Positions 22,008 to 35,436 of a stretch of DNA of 64,000 nucleotides are shown piece after piece. The notes under the pieces are model-generated. The model was given only the letters and a program-made list of their open reading frames with translations. It was not told the origin of the DNA and did not search any database. Source of the stretch: Adineta ricciae (lineage: Eukaryota; Rotifera; Eurotatoria; Adinetida; Adinetidae); assembly GCA_905250025.1 (NCBI GenBank), contig CAJNOJ010000078.1:1-64000 (forward strand), given 5' to 3'. A program made the translations under genes and the position numbers. Position 1 is the first letter of the stretch. Every line of letters begins with the position of its first letter.

Positions 22008-23461
22008 ATGGCAGGAAGTGGTCGTGGACGTGCACCGGGTGAGTATATCAGTTTACCTCCGAATGCTGCTGCACATGTCGATGCCTATTTTGAATATCGA
22101 GCGTAAGAATCTCCGTGTTGAACTAACAAGTCTACTGCTTATTTTATTGCAGAATCGTGGGCGATGATGATGGAGGCAAATTGTTTACACCCGAAGAATA
22201 TGAAGGGTATAAGAAACGAGTCTTACCGATGGTAAGCATCGATTTGTTCGATTTGAATTGAAAATATTGAATTACACAAAAAGAAAAATGATCAATCAAT
22301 ATTTGCTAAGAGGCATTGTTTTCCTCTCAGTTTTGAAATGATTCACTTGGGCGTTAATTGAGTCACGTTCTATTTTGAATATTTTAAGCGTTTACACAAT
22401 CGATTGTTCGTTGCATGGGTCAATCCACAAGGAATGGATTGTATTCTTATAGGTCCGCAACATAAGTGTCTCTGTCGACACAAGTAAATTTAAATAAGAT
22501 CTATCGAATATATTTTTTTCTTCTCTTACTCATTTAAACAAGATTTACAGAGCACAAAACTGATTTTCCCGAAATTCCAAGAGAACGGCCTATTCTAATT
22601 TCATGTCGTCAACCAGGTTGTCGTTGTGTATCATTCGAATACGTTGCAAATGCATCTGGTACAAGTGACCCTAACTGTCGTTGTAAACATTCACTTGATA
22701 CACACGGCACACGGCCACCTTACAAATGTCAAAAAAGTATAAATTCCAGATCGTGAAATATATATCATCGATGCACTTGTTCATAGATTGTAATTGTACG
22801 GGATTCAGTGCGCCATTTACATGTACATGTGGTGAATCAGCCAATAGACATATAACATTAGTGGAAACGAAAGAAGAAAGAGAAAGACGCGGTCATCCAA
22901 CTGGTTATGCTACACCCTATAAAGCTATGGGCGGTTTGACAGGCTTCAGTTCATTAGCCGAAGGCTATCTAAGACTTGATCCAAGCGGTCGAGGTCAGAG
23001 AGAAAAAGAATGTATCCGTTCTGTTCTGCAATTCATATGTTTTGTTTTCGTAGGTCGGCCGGATGATGATTTTCTCAATCAACCCATCACAGCCATGGAT
23101 CATCCAATTCTTCGTGCTCATGCATCTCTCGATCCTAATAGTATGAAACGCATTATTCCCCACATAAATTGGTTCATAATCTGATTGATTTTCTTTTGCT
23201 ATTAAAAGGTGCGGAAGCACAATCCCAATTGCGTCGTCCTGGTGAATCGGAACTTGATTATTATGAACGCCGTTATCAAGAACGAGTAAATCATTCCTTT
23301 TTTTGTTGCAACTATATCAAAGCATCTGTGACTTTCTGTAGCAACGTCTTTCCCGCGGTATTCGTCCCGCACCTAATCCGTACGATACGAATGCTCAGCA
23401 AACGACAGGCACTCGACATGATCGATCCCCACCTCGTCGTATAACTGGTGCTAAAAAATAA
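22008..23461 (+). CDS. FAM221A: FAM221 family protein
   Basis: Conserved eukaryotic protein of unknown function, rich in paired cysteines. Eight exons, all in phase: 22008-22102, 22153-22231, 22389-22483, 22543-22736, 22787-22993, 23054-23140, 23209-23285, 23342-23461, giving 317 residues. The diagnostic FAM221 block is present: GKLFTPEEYEGYKKRVLPMR, NRLFVAWVNPQGMDC, CLCRHKFTEHKTDFPE, then CRQPGCRCVSFEYV, CRCKHSLDTH, CNCTGFSAPFTCTCGE. The regularly spaced CxC and CxH pairs suggest metal binding (inference). The C-terminus is basic and less conserved. Whether it matches FAM221A or FAM221B better needs a phylogeny; GKLFTPEEY at the N-terminus resembles A. AATAAACG near 23533 may be its polyadenylation signal. 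Confidence 0.88.
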
Positions 23462-23754
23462 AACAAAACTCTTTTACCAGAAGAGAAAAAATAACTGGGT
23501 GGCTTTTTTGTATATTAATTTTTCTCATTTCTGAATAAACGATAAACACGCCGGTGATACACAGATTAATTTATTTTCGACTGAAAACATGCAAATGATA
23601 AACACTACTGACAAGTCTTCTTTTCAATCTGCCAGATTACTTTTCTTAATGTTTCTCTGTTTCTAATCAGACTTTCTAAATCGACACAAAAAATAGTGTT
23701 TGATGAAATAGATGAAATACTTGTTGTTTAATTAACTATCTTATTTGCCAAACA

Positions 23755-26700
23755 ATGGTGTTCAACTATTTACGTCAACTTAACATATTCGAAAATGCTG
23801 ACGATAACGAATATCAACGGCGATCAAATATAATTGCTACACGAATGTATATAATAACATTTCTACTCACTCTCACAAGTATTGTCATTGGCCTTTGGTT
23901 AACTCCTGAGACAAGTAGTCTGATGGTATCTTATCCAACGGAAGAACAAGTGCGTACTCTACCTCATGATGCCGAATGTCCTTGTTCTCGATTATCGTTT
24001 TCCTATGGAACATTCGTAACAGTTAACGGAATATTTCATCCAATTTGTTCAAGTGATTTCGTATCCGATCGATGGATTCAAATGCTTTTTTCCGCCTCTA
24101 ACGCCACTGATCTTTACTCATCCGATATTCGATCAACAGGCAGTTCACTTTTTCAAGTTCTTGCTAGTCTCTGTCGTCTATCAGAGAAAAGGTTTCAAAC
24201 TGGGTTAGATTCTCTCTATACTAGTCAATTTATCAGTCCAGCAGTACTCTATGATAGTTTACTTCAGTCTATAATCGAAGCCTACATCATGGAATTTCAA
24301 TTAACTCTTTCATTCCTATTTCAATCAGAACTGAACTTATTCGGTGAAATGATGTTTGCAAATCAATTGATACCTGCACTGAACTCAGCACTAAGTCTTT
24401 ACTATTATGATCAAATCTACGCCGAGAGCACCGAATTGTCAATTTTGGGACGAGCTTTCCTAGAAGCAAATGGTTCTTATTGCTATTGCACAAGAACTTA
24501 TTCCTGTGCTGAACAAATGGGGATTTATCCTTTCGCTGTGGCCAACTCAACTTATCCCGAATATATTGATGTGTCAATTTGGAACATTTCTGGTTTAGTT
24601 TCCAGTTGCACCGCAATGCATTCACTTCTCCAATCCACACTCGAATGTTTTTACAATCAAACATGTCTAAATATAACTGTCTCGTACTTTACTACTCAGG
24701 AGAATTTTACAGCTATGCCCATACCAGAATCCAGTCAGTTTCAATTGAATTCAACAATCCAAACCATCGTCAGTCGTCTAATGCTACAGCAACTGACATA
24801 CAACGTGTCTTATAAACAATATTTCAACCAATGCACACCTTCGTCATGCACATATACCATAGTCCAACGACGCAGCTTTGGTTACATTCTTACGAAAATT
24901 ATTGGCTTACTTGGTGGATTAACCATAACGTTAGGGATACTTGTTCCAGCTATTGTTCGCTACATTCGTAATCGGCGATTAGCAATTCAATCTGCACATC
25001 GTACGAGTCGTAAGTTGACTTAAATTTCTTATTAAAATTCTCACCTCACACATTCATTCGTTTCAGTCCGCAATAAAATCATTGAATACAAATCTCGGCT
25101 GAGTCGTATTTTGTCTGAGCTAAACTTGTTCGAAACGAGGAGAAATGATGATCGTTATATTCATCATGAACGTCGAATTACACGTGTCTTTATCTTGCTT
25201 CTCGGAATATCATTCACAGTTGTGGTCATTTACTTTCTCTCGACGGAAGATATCTACCAAAAGACAGTTCCTCATCCAACCGAATCGATATATTTAAAGT
25301 TAAAAACAAAGTACAATGACGATGCTACTTGTTCTTGCACCCAATTATCCACATCTTTTGGAAAGTTCATCTCAATTACACCAATATATCATCCAATATG
25401 TTCGAGTGATTTTGTTTCCGACGATTGGCTTAACTTTCTAGCCCTATTTACATCTTACATGACCATATCTGGCTTGAGATATCAAAAAAATTTCGTCACG
25501 CATTTTAGTATTCTTAATATATTTTGTACGAACGCCGCCCAAACTGTCGAAGATGCTCGAGATGTTTTTCTTCGAAACCGTTATGTTACATCGGAAGTTG
25601 TTGATGGAAACACTTTTCAAGAACATTTCTCTTCCCTAATTGAACAATGGAAGCTAACAACACAAAATCAATACCAACGTTTGATTGAACTTATCCAACA
25701 AACCACTCAAGGAAATCGACTTGTTAGCTACTTACAGAATGTTGATTTTCAATTGAATTTAACGACAAAAGAAATGTTTTATCAACCTTTGAATTATTCC
25801 AATTGTTCCTGTGAATTATCTGGATTATGTTCCATGCCAATAGAATATCCGTCAGCGCGTAGCAGCATGTTCGTTGATTTTGGTGGCCACTTAGAATACC
25901 CAAATCTTCTTGTCGGTTGCTTTCCTGTTACAGCGCTTTTCCAATCAGAACTAATTAGTTTGACCAATCAAACTTACGTCGATCAAGTAATTGACTCTCT
26001 ATCAACAGTTTTACTTGATTACACTCCACCGAAAAATTTCACAGCGTTGGATTTAACAGATCAGGAAAAAACCGAACAAGTTGGATCGATTATCAACCGC
26101 CTAATGGTCAATTCGTGGAATGTAACCGTCTCATTTCCAGCATATTTTAATTCCTGTTCCCCGATTTGTACGTACGAATACACGAGCTATCGTAGTGCGA
26201 TTGTTGTGCTTTCGACGATTATCGGTGTCTTTGGTGGATTATCACGATGCCTGAAACTTATCATTTCGATTTTGATCACCTTTGTCGAAGATATAATGAA
26301 AATCAATTCGTTCAATTCAATCTTTCAATTTTTTAAATGTATTTTCGATGTCCATAATGATCAAACACGAACAAATCGATTGCATTTTATATTCATATTG
26401 AGTATCACGATGATTGTTTACCTTATTTCGTACCTTCCCGTGCAAACTAAGACGACTCTTATAAACCAGCCCTCGCGTCGGCTACATGAAGATCTATTAC
26501 AAAAGTACGCCGATACATTAGAATGTTCCTGTTCAAAAATATCAATTGATTATCAAAGTTTCATTACGATTCAACCACGTTTCCATCCGTTATGTTCTAG
26601 TGAACTTGTTTCGACCGACTGGATTATGTACGTATATGAGAGAACTAACGACAGTTTTGTTCTTGCCCAAAACCAGCTACTTTCTGCATTTTGTCAACTA

Positions 26701-27423
26701 TCTGAGCGAGCAGTTAATGATACACTTTCACAGTTTATTACAAGCAGTTATGTCAATACGCGATTGATTTCTTCGGATGCATTGAATAAACAAATTCAGC
26801 AACTGGTCGAGCAGTTCGGTCAAAGTTCTGCTCAATCGTTCATGGATACTCTCGATCTTATTCGACATATGACCGCAAAGAATACGCTGTTGAATATGTA
26901 TTCAACCAATTGGAAATACGAACCGATTGAATTCACCAGTCGGTATTGGAATTATCACACGTTTTCTGTTCAGTACAGTCAATGTAACTGCGGTCTGTCA
27001 TCGACATGCACACAATCGATGGGAAATGTTACTCTTGGTTGTCTGCCTCTAGACGGACTCCTTCAATGGAGAGTCGGATCTTTGTACGATCAGCCATATG
27101 CTGACCCCAACGACGAGTTTCAAGCGTTGAACGCATCGTTTTATCAAAGTCAATTCGATTACAATTTAACAGTAAAATTTCTCCTGGAGAAACTTTTCGT
27201 TGAAGAATATCTCACTAATGTATCCTATGAGAACTATTTTACTCAATGTCAGGTGTCTACTTGTAGTTATTCATCTTATGGTAATGGAAATCTTATGGAT
27301 ACGACAGTGCTAGTAGTCGAACTTTTTGGTGGCTTGATTATTATCTCGTTATGGATAACAGTCGGATTTGTCATGCTTTATCAGTATCTGAGACGGCAAT
27401 TTCTGTCGACAGAATCATCCTGA
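23755..27423 (+). CDS. Triple-repeat transmembrane protein, function unknown
   Basis: A 1203-residue protein made of three copies of one module. Exons 23755-25009 and 25067-27423 join in phase across a 57-bp intron, so it is one gene rather than two. Each module (~400 residues) has a short basic N-terminal piece, a membrane segment, an extracellular domain and a closing membrane segment. Shared ectodomain motifs: CPCSRLSFSYGTF / CSCTQLSTSFGKF / CSCSKISIDYQSF; then FHPICSSDFVSDRW / YHPICSSDFVSDDW / FHPLCSSELVSTDW; later CxC...C and YF(N/T)QC....C(T/S)Y. Modules start near residues 1, 430 and 815, giving six predicted membrane spans. Many N-glycosylation sequons (NxS/T) support an extracellular ectodomain. 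I do not recognise the family. A receptor or channel role cannot be assigned. Modules have diverged well apart, so the duplication is old. Confidence 0.85.
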
Positions 27424-27582
27424 CAAGATTTTCTGACTTCATTTTTGGACGTTTATTATATATATATATAAAATAGCGAACGTTTTAATCTAACAGATGA
27501 TTTGCAATCCAGATGACTGTAACGTTGCAATACAACGACAAAAGCGAGCTTAAAGCAAACACAACGTCAAGAAACATGATGT

Positions 27583-30198
27583 TCAGATTTTAAGTTGAAT
27601 TATTGGTCCCTTCCTATTTCGAGATATGTAGTTCCATATAGTCATTCGTTTTTTCCAAATAGATAGTAATACCGATAAGAGACAGATCACTGCGAACACT
27701 AAGAATAAGCCAACCATTGATTCGACTTCCATTGCAGTAGATATTTCAGATGGTGCAGGACAATCTTTTGCATCAACCCATTTTGATTTTAGTCGATCTA
27801 ATTGACCAGCTTCTCTCAACGCCAAGATATTGATATCCAATTCTTGTTTATATATCCATTGTTTTGGTGTGACAATGCTCATAACGCCTTTGTTAAATTC
27901 TTCGCCAGCTAATGTTAAACTACAGTAAACGTTATTAGTAATATATTCAGCAACACCAACGTCCATAAATGTTAAGTCAATACTACCATTCAACAAACAT
28001 GCATACGTTTCGGGTTTGTTTTTCAGCGCATAATAATTTCGACGGCCATTTGACACTTCTCGTAAGTAAAAGTCTTCACTAGCTGAGCCAACACGAATAC
28101 CAATACGATTAAAGGGAATTTTTCCGCTCTTAACATCGTCGAGTCCCGATATGATTGAGCGCGATCGGGATAAGGTCAAATCCGAAGCTAAATTTGCAGT
28201 ATACGATACGACTAATACCACACTTAACAAGTATAGACCAGCAGTTATTAGACGTCCAGAACCTGTTCTCGCTTCGAAATCTGCGCCATATCCAACGATA
28301 TTACCGAATGAATACCATACACTCATTGTCAGCAAGGAAATGGTAGATCGTTGTTGCAAGATTTCATTATCTGATCTTTCTAATATGGCGAACAGGACAC
28401 CGGCGACGATCATAGCAGCTAATGCCATTAGCCATAGGTTACTTGAAAATGGCTTTAAGAATGATAGGAAGTCAACGTTAGTTTCGCTATTTCTTGCCAT
28501 AACAATTCGCAGAGAATTGTCGTATATAGCATTGCTGAAATCAACAATTTCTCTGCGAGAAGATGTAACTGTCACATCACCAACGACAATATCGTATAGA
28601 CCGGTTGCTACTGCTTGAATAAGTGTTGTATAGCTAAAATTTGTCGGTGCTATTTGAATATCCGGAATAAATCCCATTCGATCTTGCAGAAGGGCGATAA
28701 GATCAGGCATGTAACCAGTAACTGTTTGTTTCGGTCGTCCTAATTCATCGGTTACTGTAGTAAGAATTGTAAACGGCGCTGATACGATGACGCCAATTCT
28801 TAAATGTACGCCATTCAGTTTAGCAATGCCAGAGGGGATAGTTAATGTCCCGTCCGGCCAGATGATTGGACTCGCCCCAGCATACCTTTCCCAGCCATTC
28901 GCATCCGAATAGCCCAAGACTGGTACGAAATTGATACCACCAGCATACGTATCGACATTCTGTGCGTAATAGTAACTTCCATTAATCCGATCTGTTGCAC
29001 CAGAATCAAATTTCAGCAAACCAGATACACCCAGAAAACTCATATTATTGATTGTATCAAGAAACGAACGCGAGTTGAGGAAACGCCGATCAAAACATAC
29101 CGATGGATTTGTAAGTGAAACACATGATGACAAATTATTGCTATTTGCTGAACAAAATTTGCCTAATGATTGAATCAACAACCAAGCAGCATCAAACGCA
29201 AATAATGCATAATAATTGATTTCAGATGATGCAGGATATGTTTCTGGCTCATACGTTTTCCATAGGTCATAAGCAGCATTTAACAAAGTTCTATTCACGG
29301 ATACGCCGACCATTGTTGCCACGACAGGCTCGATTGTTAACATGCCAATTAATTTTGAATAGGAAGATTGATTGAAAGAAGCAAATGAAATACTTGTACT
29401 CAGTATCCATGTAAATCGCGGACCGAGTATATCGTGAAACAGAGCTTTTTGTAGAATGATCTCTGTAACAGACGACGTTGCCCATAGTAATATAATTCGT
29501 GACGAACTGTTGCTTAAGGTATTTTTTAAATCACCTTTAAAATCGCCTGAACCGATGTCATATACAATTGTATTTTCGATCGACAAGCCGTTCGCAAGGA
29601 ATGCTTCTTCGATCACTTTTGCACCGCCCGTTCCAAATGCGTCGTTTTGATAGACAATGTCGCTTTTATTCCAGTTAAATCGTATGAACAGTTTTACTAT
29701 AGCCAAAGCAGCTGAATAATCCGAAGGAATGGTACGATATAAAGTAGGATATACTTTTCTACTGGACAGTTCAGGAGCAGTTGCGGCATACGATACGACT
29801 GGTATACCTATTTTAGCAGCAAAATCAGCAACTATTGTAGTTTCTCGAGATAATGCGGGACCGACGATACCAACAATATTGGAATCAGAAAGTATATGAC
29901 AAGTACTACTAAGTGCATCGATGCCAATACCGCCAGTGAGTGATGTTCGCCAGTTGATAAGTTCTCCATCAATCCGTATGTTATACTGCTGAGAAAGTAA
30001 AACTGCTGCTTTGAACATTGCACGTGCTTGAATAGTGAGCGTGCTAGGGTTAGTGGCGTTTGCGGCATCTGAAAAAAGGCCTAGTAGTTGAACGCTGGAG
30101 GAATCCAGCGATGGCCAATCGGCTTTTACATTGTGTATATCGAGGTGAGATCCACATACAAAGAGTAAAAACAAATATCGCACATTAAAAAGCTGCAT
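27583..30198 (-). CDS. Ionotropic glutamate receptor-like channel with K+-type VGYG pore signature
   Basis: Intronless gene of 871 residues. Signal peptide (1-27), amino-terminal ANF/periplasmic-binding domain (~35-420), ligand-binding S1 (~465-580) with GDVTVTSSRREIVDFS, where the arginine before RE corresponds to the glutamate-binding Arg of iGluRs. M1 lies at ~588-606. The pore loop reads YSFGNIVGYGADF with VGYG at residues 635-638 (bases 28285-28296). M3 carries SYTANLASDLT (the iGluR SYTANLAAF motif), S2 follows (~685-810; FMDVGVAEY supplies the acidic ligand contact), and M4 is at ~827-848. Animal iGluRs have Q/R-site pores without GYG; bacterial GluR0 and Adineta AvGluR1 have a potassium-selective filter. 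By that analogy this receptor should be K+-selective (inference). It is transcribed towards the triple-repeat gene; their ends are 160 bp apart. Confidence 0.93.
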   Translation of the reverse strand: MQLFNVRYLFLLFVCGSHLDIHNVKADWPSLDSSSVQLLGLFSDAANATNPSTLTIQARAMFKAAVLLSQQYNIRIDGELINWRTSLTGGIGIDALSSTCHILSDSNIVGIVGPALSRETTIVADFAAKIGIPVVSYAATAPELSSRKVYPTLYRTIPSDYSAALAIVKLFIRFNWNKSDIVYQNDAFGTGGAKVIEEAFLANGLSIENTIVYDIGSGDFKGDLKNTLSNSSSRIILLWATSSVTEIILQKALFHDILGPRFTWILSTSISFASFNQSSYSKLIGMLTIEPVVATMVGVSVNRTLLNAAYDLWKTYEPETYPASSEINYYALFAFDAAWLLIQSLGKFCSANSNNLSSCVSLTNPSVCFDRRFLNSRSFLDTINNMSFLGVSGLLKFDSGATDRINGSYYYAQNVDTYAGGINFVPVLGYSDANGWERYAGASPIIWPDGTLTIPSGIAKLNGVHLRIGVIVSAPFTILTTVTDELGRPKQTVTGYMPDLIALLQDRMGFIPDIQIAPTNFSYTTLIQAVATGLYDIVVGDVTVTSSRREIVDFSNAIYDNSLRIVMARNSETNVDFLSFLKPFSSNLWLMALAAMIVAGVLFAILERSDNEILQQRSTISLLTMSVWYSFGNIVGYGADFEARTGSGRLITAGLYLLSVVLVVSYTANLASDLTLSRSRSIISGLDDVKSGKIPFNRIGIRVGSASEDFYLREVSNGRRNYYALKNKPETYACLLNGSIDLTFMDVGVAEYITNNVYCSLTLAGEEFNKGVMSIVTPKQWIYKQELDINILALREAGQLDRLKSKWVDAKDCPAPSEISTAMEVESMVGLFLVFAVICLLSVLLSIWKKRMTIWNYISRNRKGPIIQLKI

Positions 30199-32550
30199 TT
30201 TTATTTCTTCGAGTAGATATTACCAAAAAATACCCAGCTAAAATGAAAAAAAATTTAGATGAAAGTAGTCCCGCTAACTTTTTCTATCAAAAAGATGTAT
30301 TTGAGCTAGATCGGGATAGCGGAACGAAGCAGCATACTTTTTTTTATTGTATCGCGGAAAAGATCTCTCGACACTTTATTGTTAATTGTTTTGTTACTGA
30401 CGCTTAGAAAGAACTCGCTCCAAACTGAACAACGAAAATACCTTTCTATTTGAGTACAATATTCATTAACAGTGGCTATGTTGATGGGTCATTCGACTAT
30501 CTTCTGTGACGGATAGACATGTATCTAAGACAGTTATGAGTATTCATTCATTTGATACGGTTTTTCTAGTATCTTTTCTCAGGGGACTGCTCTACGTGAA
30601 TCTAGCCTAATACTACAGATCCAGAGAAGATAGCTTTAAAGCACATTTACTTCTGCATGGTTTTTATGTATGAGATAGTACAGAACTGTACTATTCTATT
30701 TCTGACCCCTCTATATGAATGTCCGACACATCCGAAAATACCAACCATTGATAAAACGCTGAGAGAATTGTTCTAAACAGAATAGAAGTGAACTGACGTG
30801 CTCGTTTCCACTAGAAGCCTTTCTTCAATATTCTCCCAGGCGAATGTATGAAGCATAAATTCTGATAAAAATGTTGTTAGCAACTAACTGAAATTAGAAA
30901 AGTTTTTTTTCCATTTATCCCTGGCGTCTGCTTTTTCCATTTAGTAACTACTTCAATAGTATATACGTCATTTTGTTCTGAATCGAAATACCGCATTATT
31001 CTGCGACAAGATTTCCAAGTGGAAACACTTATAAAGGTGTTAAAGCTAATTAAAATAGCACGCTCGTCCCAGAACATCGCTGTGCTATAGATCTTTGAGC
31101 ATAATATTCTTGAAGAAATGAAATGCCTATAACTGTTAATCTGAAACTCACTAGTTTAAATACTCCCAGTATGAAACAATAACAAGTTATTCTAGATATA
31201 CGTATACTTTGAATCAAATGTTTTGAACTTCTTTGTTCAATATATCACGCGGATGCTTTGTGTTTGAATGATTAGTCTACAGAGTATAATTCACACTGAT
31301 CTTATTATTAATTTTCTCTTACACTTGAGAAAAAAGTATTCTTTGAGCAAAGAAGAGATCTTCTTCGTGTTTCCTGAGCAAAATCAAGTAGTGATAACAA
31401 TTATTTTTGAGTATGTTGCTTTATCAGAGGATTTAATACCCCAACTTGCCCTTGTTCTTGCTCGTAAACAAACGGCATTTACGAAATGGCACGCTGCCGT
31501 TGTATCAATAGCATAGACGAAAATCACTGTTGGATTCATTTGACATACACAGTTACGTAATAATGTCTCATTAGAAGGATACAATTCATACCCTAGCAAG
31601 ACGCATTTCACAATTCGACCCGAGGGAATATATGATGCACATTGGTATTTTATGAAAGTTTGTCAAGCTATTAGACATTTTAGTATTTGTAAATAACTGT
31701 TAATGCTAATAAATGTCAGTTTGGATCCTTCAAAGCAGATAGTCCAATACTAAATATGTATCGAGAACTTTAACACTTTCTGCTTCGATACTCGTGTGTC
31801 ATATATCTTTACTGCTATGGTCGACAAACATGTCAAATGAATTAGTCCGATAAATCCTATTACTCAGAAATGCTAAGAACTCTCGATAGATCACTGAGTA
31901 AGGAAATTCAACAATTCAAGTTCGAATACCTTAGTGTTAGTACATAGAGAATCAATCGATTCCATTCTTGTTCTATATCACATAAGTTATTAAGTTCATT
32001 CACACTTGACGCACCAGCTTGTATTCAAGTAGCATTGCTGACATTCTAATTCAAACTGTTACATTGTTATAATGAAAGAGCATGTAGCAACGAGCGATAT
32101 GACACCAATTTGAATTGTATGGAATTGGAAATGATTTTCTTATGGAGTTTCTCCAGTAACTCAAAATATGACTTGCACTCGTTTTCATAATAAAAGAAAT
32201 TGGTAACCGTCAATGTGCATATTAATTAAGGATAGGTGGCGGTAGCGGCTAGTATATTATCTGTGAAGCCATCTGTAAGTCGAAACAAATTTTAATGAAA
32301 TAGCTAAAAAAATTACTGTTTGATATGAAAAAAATAAATGAGTAGGAAAAATACAAAATATTTTTTGAAAACATTTTGTTTGTTGACTTCGGTTGCTCAC
32401 CTACCATCGATATGGCTCCTTTGATCATCACCCATCGACAAGATGAAAGAAATAAGCAATACACCCACACGATTCTTAACAAAAGATGATGATGGGTGAA
32501 TAAATCTTCTGTATAATTTTTCTTTCAGACAATATCCATTTCAAATCCAT
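30199..32550. other. Intergenic spacer, nothing recognised
   Basis: About 2.35 kb upstream of both the minus-strand receptor and the plus-strand MED8 gene. Short open frames at 31268-31516 (+) and 31384-31611 (-) overlap each other and show no motif or start context. No repeats or RNA genes seen. Promoters for the two flanking genes should lie here. Confidence 0.4.
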
Positions 32551-33309
32551 ATGGATCGTTCAGCAAGCACAACAGCTACAACAATGCATAGGTCACCAGA
32601 ATACGATAAGCTACAGCAAATTTTAGATAAAGTACGGGAAGTGAAATTAGCTCTCGCTGGTTTCTTCATCGAATACGAGCAAGGTCAACCATCGTGGCCA
32701 ACAATTCTTGACCAAATGAATGTTCTGTCATCACAAGTCACAACATTACGTGGCCTAGTGCGAAATCTCTTGCCAACATTGCGCACAAATTCCATCATAC
32801 CTATGTGTTTATCACCTGAAGCTGATGCCACTGTTGAACAACTAACTGAGAGACGTTTATCTGTGTTCAATCATGATTTCATGCCTCAATTGTTGCGAAC
32901 AAAAAATCTGCCAGAAATCGATGAACGCGAACGATTATTAAACACAAATTCTAACAGTAGCCTTTCCGGAAGTGGATTCGGTCGTCCAATGTTGAACCCC
33001 AATGAGATTCAAATGCGTGTACAAGAATTAAATGCGGCTCTACATAGTACAAGTGATATCCTTCAAGGAACGAAAGTCGCCACGGATAAAACTGAAAAGC
33101 AATTTGATTTGCAACGGTTCACTAATCCATCCGATACGAAACAATTGCTTGAAGCAATGAATTATGGCACAGCACTGAAAACACCTGATACATCGACATC
33201 TCTCACACGTAATGAACAAGCAAACTTAAATCAACAGATGTCGAATCAACCACAACGCTCTCAAGTTCCATCCCTACGAATAAAAACAGTCTCCAAAGCC
33301 AATCGCTAG
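32551..33309 (+). CDS. MED8: Mediator complex subunit 8
   Basis: Subunit of the head module of Mediator, which links transcription factors to RNA polymerase II in the nucleus. Single exon, 252 residues, close to the ~268 of human MED8. The family pattern is clear over residues 15-120: ILDKVREVKLALAGFFIEYE, SWPTILDQMNVLSSQVTTLR, IIPMCLSPEAD, LTERRLSVFNHDFMPQLLRT and LPEIDERERLL. The rest is helical with a polar tail. An intron in the 5' UTR is possible (TTTCAG at 32523-32528). It ends 226 bp before the GSK3 start on the same strand, so the two may share local regulation, though each would have its own transcript. Confidence 0.92.
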   Translation: MDRSASTTATTMHRSPEYDKLQQILDKVREVKLALAGFFIEYEQGQPSWPTILDQMNVLSSQVTTLRGLVRNLLPTLRTNSIIPMCLSPEADATVEQLTERRLSVFNHDFMPQLLRTKNLPEIDERERLLNTNSNSSLSGSGFGRPMLNPNEIQMRVQELNAALHSTSDILQGTKVATDKTEKQFDLQRFTNPSDTKQLLEAMNYGTALKTPDTSTSLTRNEQANLNQQMSNQPQRSQVPSLRIKTVSKANR

Positions 33310-33535
33310 CATTTCCAACCAATTCCTCTCTGATCTATTTTGTATATGCTTCTTAATGTTATCTCTTTCTTCTAGATTTGAAATATTTATCTCTTTTATC
33401 ATCGAGATATCAAATATGAGAGAAAAACGAATCCTTCTCTGAATATATATATATAAGTCTATATATATATTTATTTATTTATTCGATCAACATCAATTTG
33501 TTTCAAGAGAATATCGAAGACTTTAACTAACAAAT

Positions 33536-35436
<1,901 letters not shown>

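Noticed and set aside
23141..23208. Unusual GC-AG intron in the FAM221 gene
   Set aside because: A donor seven bases upstream (AATA|GTATGA) gives a normal GT-AG intron in phase, so no exception is needed.
28151..28618. Plus-strand ORF opposite the receptor gene
   Set aside because: Antisense shadow of the conserved ligand-binding and pore region.
31268..31611. Overlapping short ORFs on both strands in the receptor-MED8 spacer
   Set aside because: No recognisable domain, no splice partners and mutual overlap.
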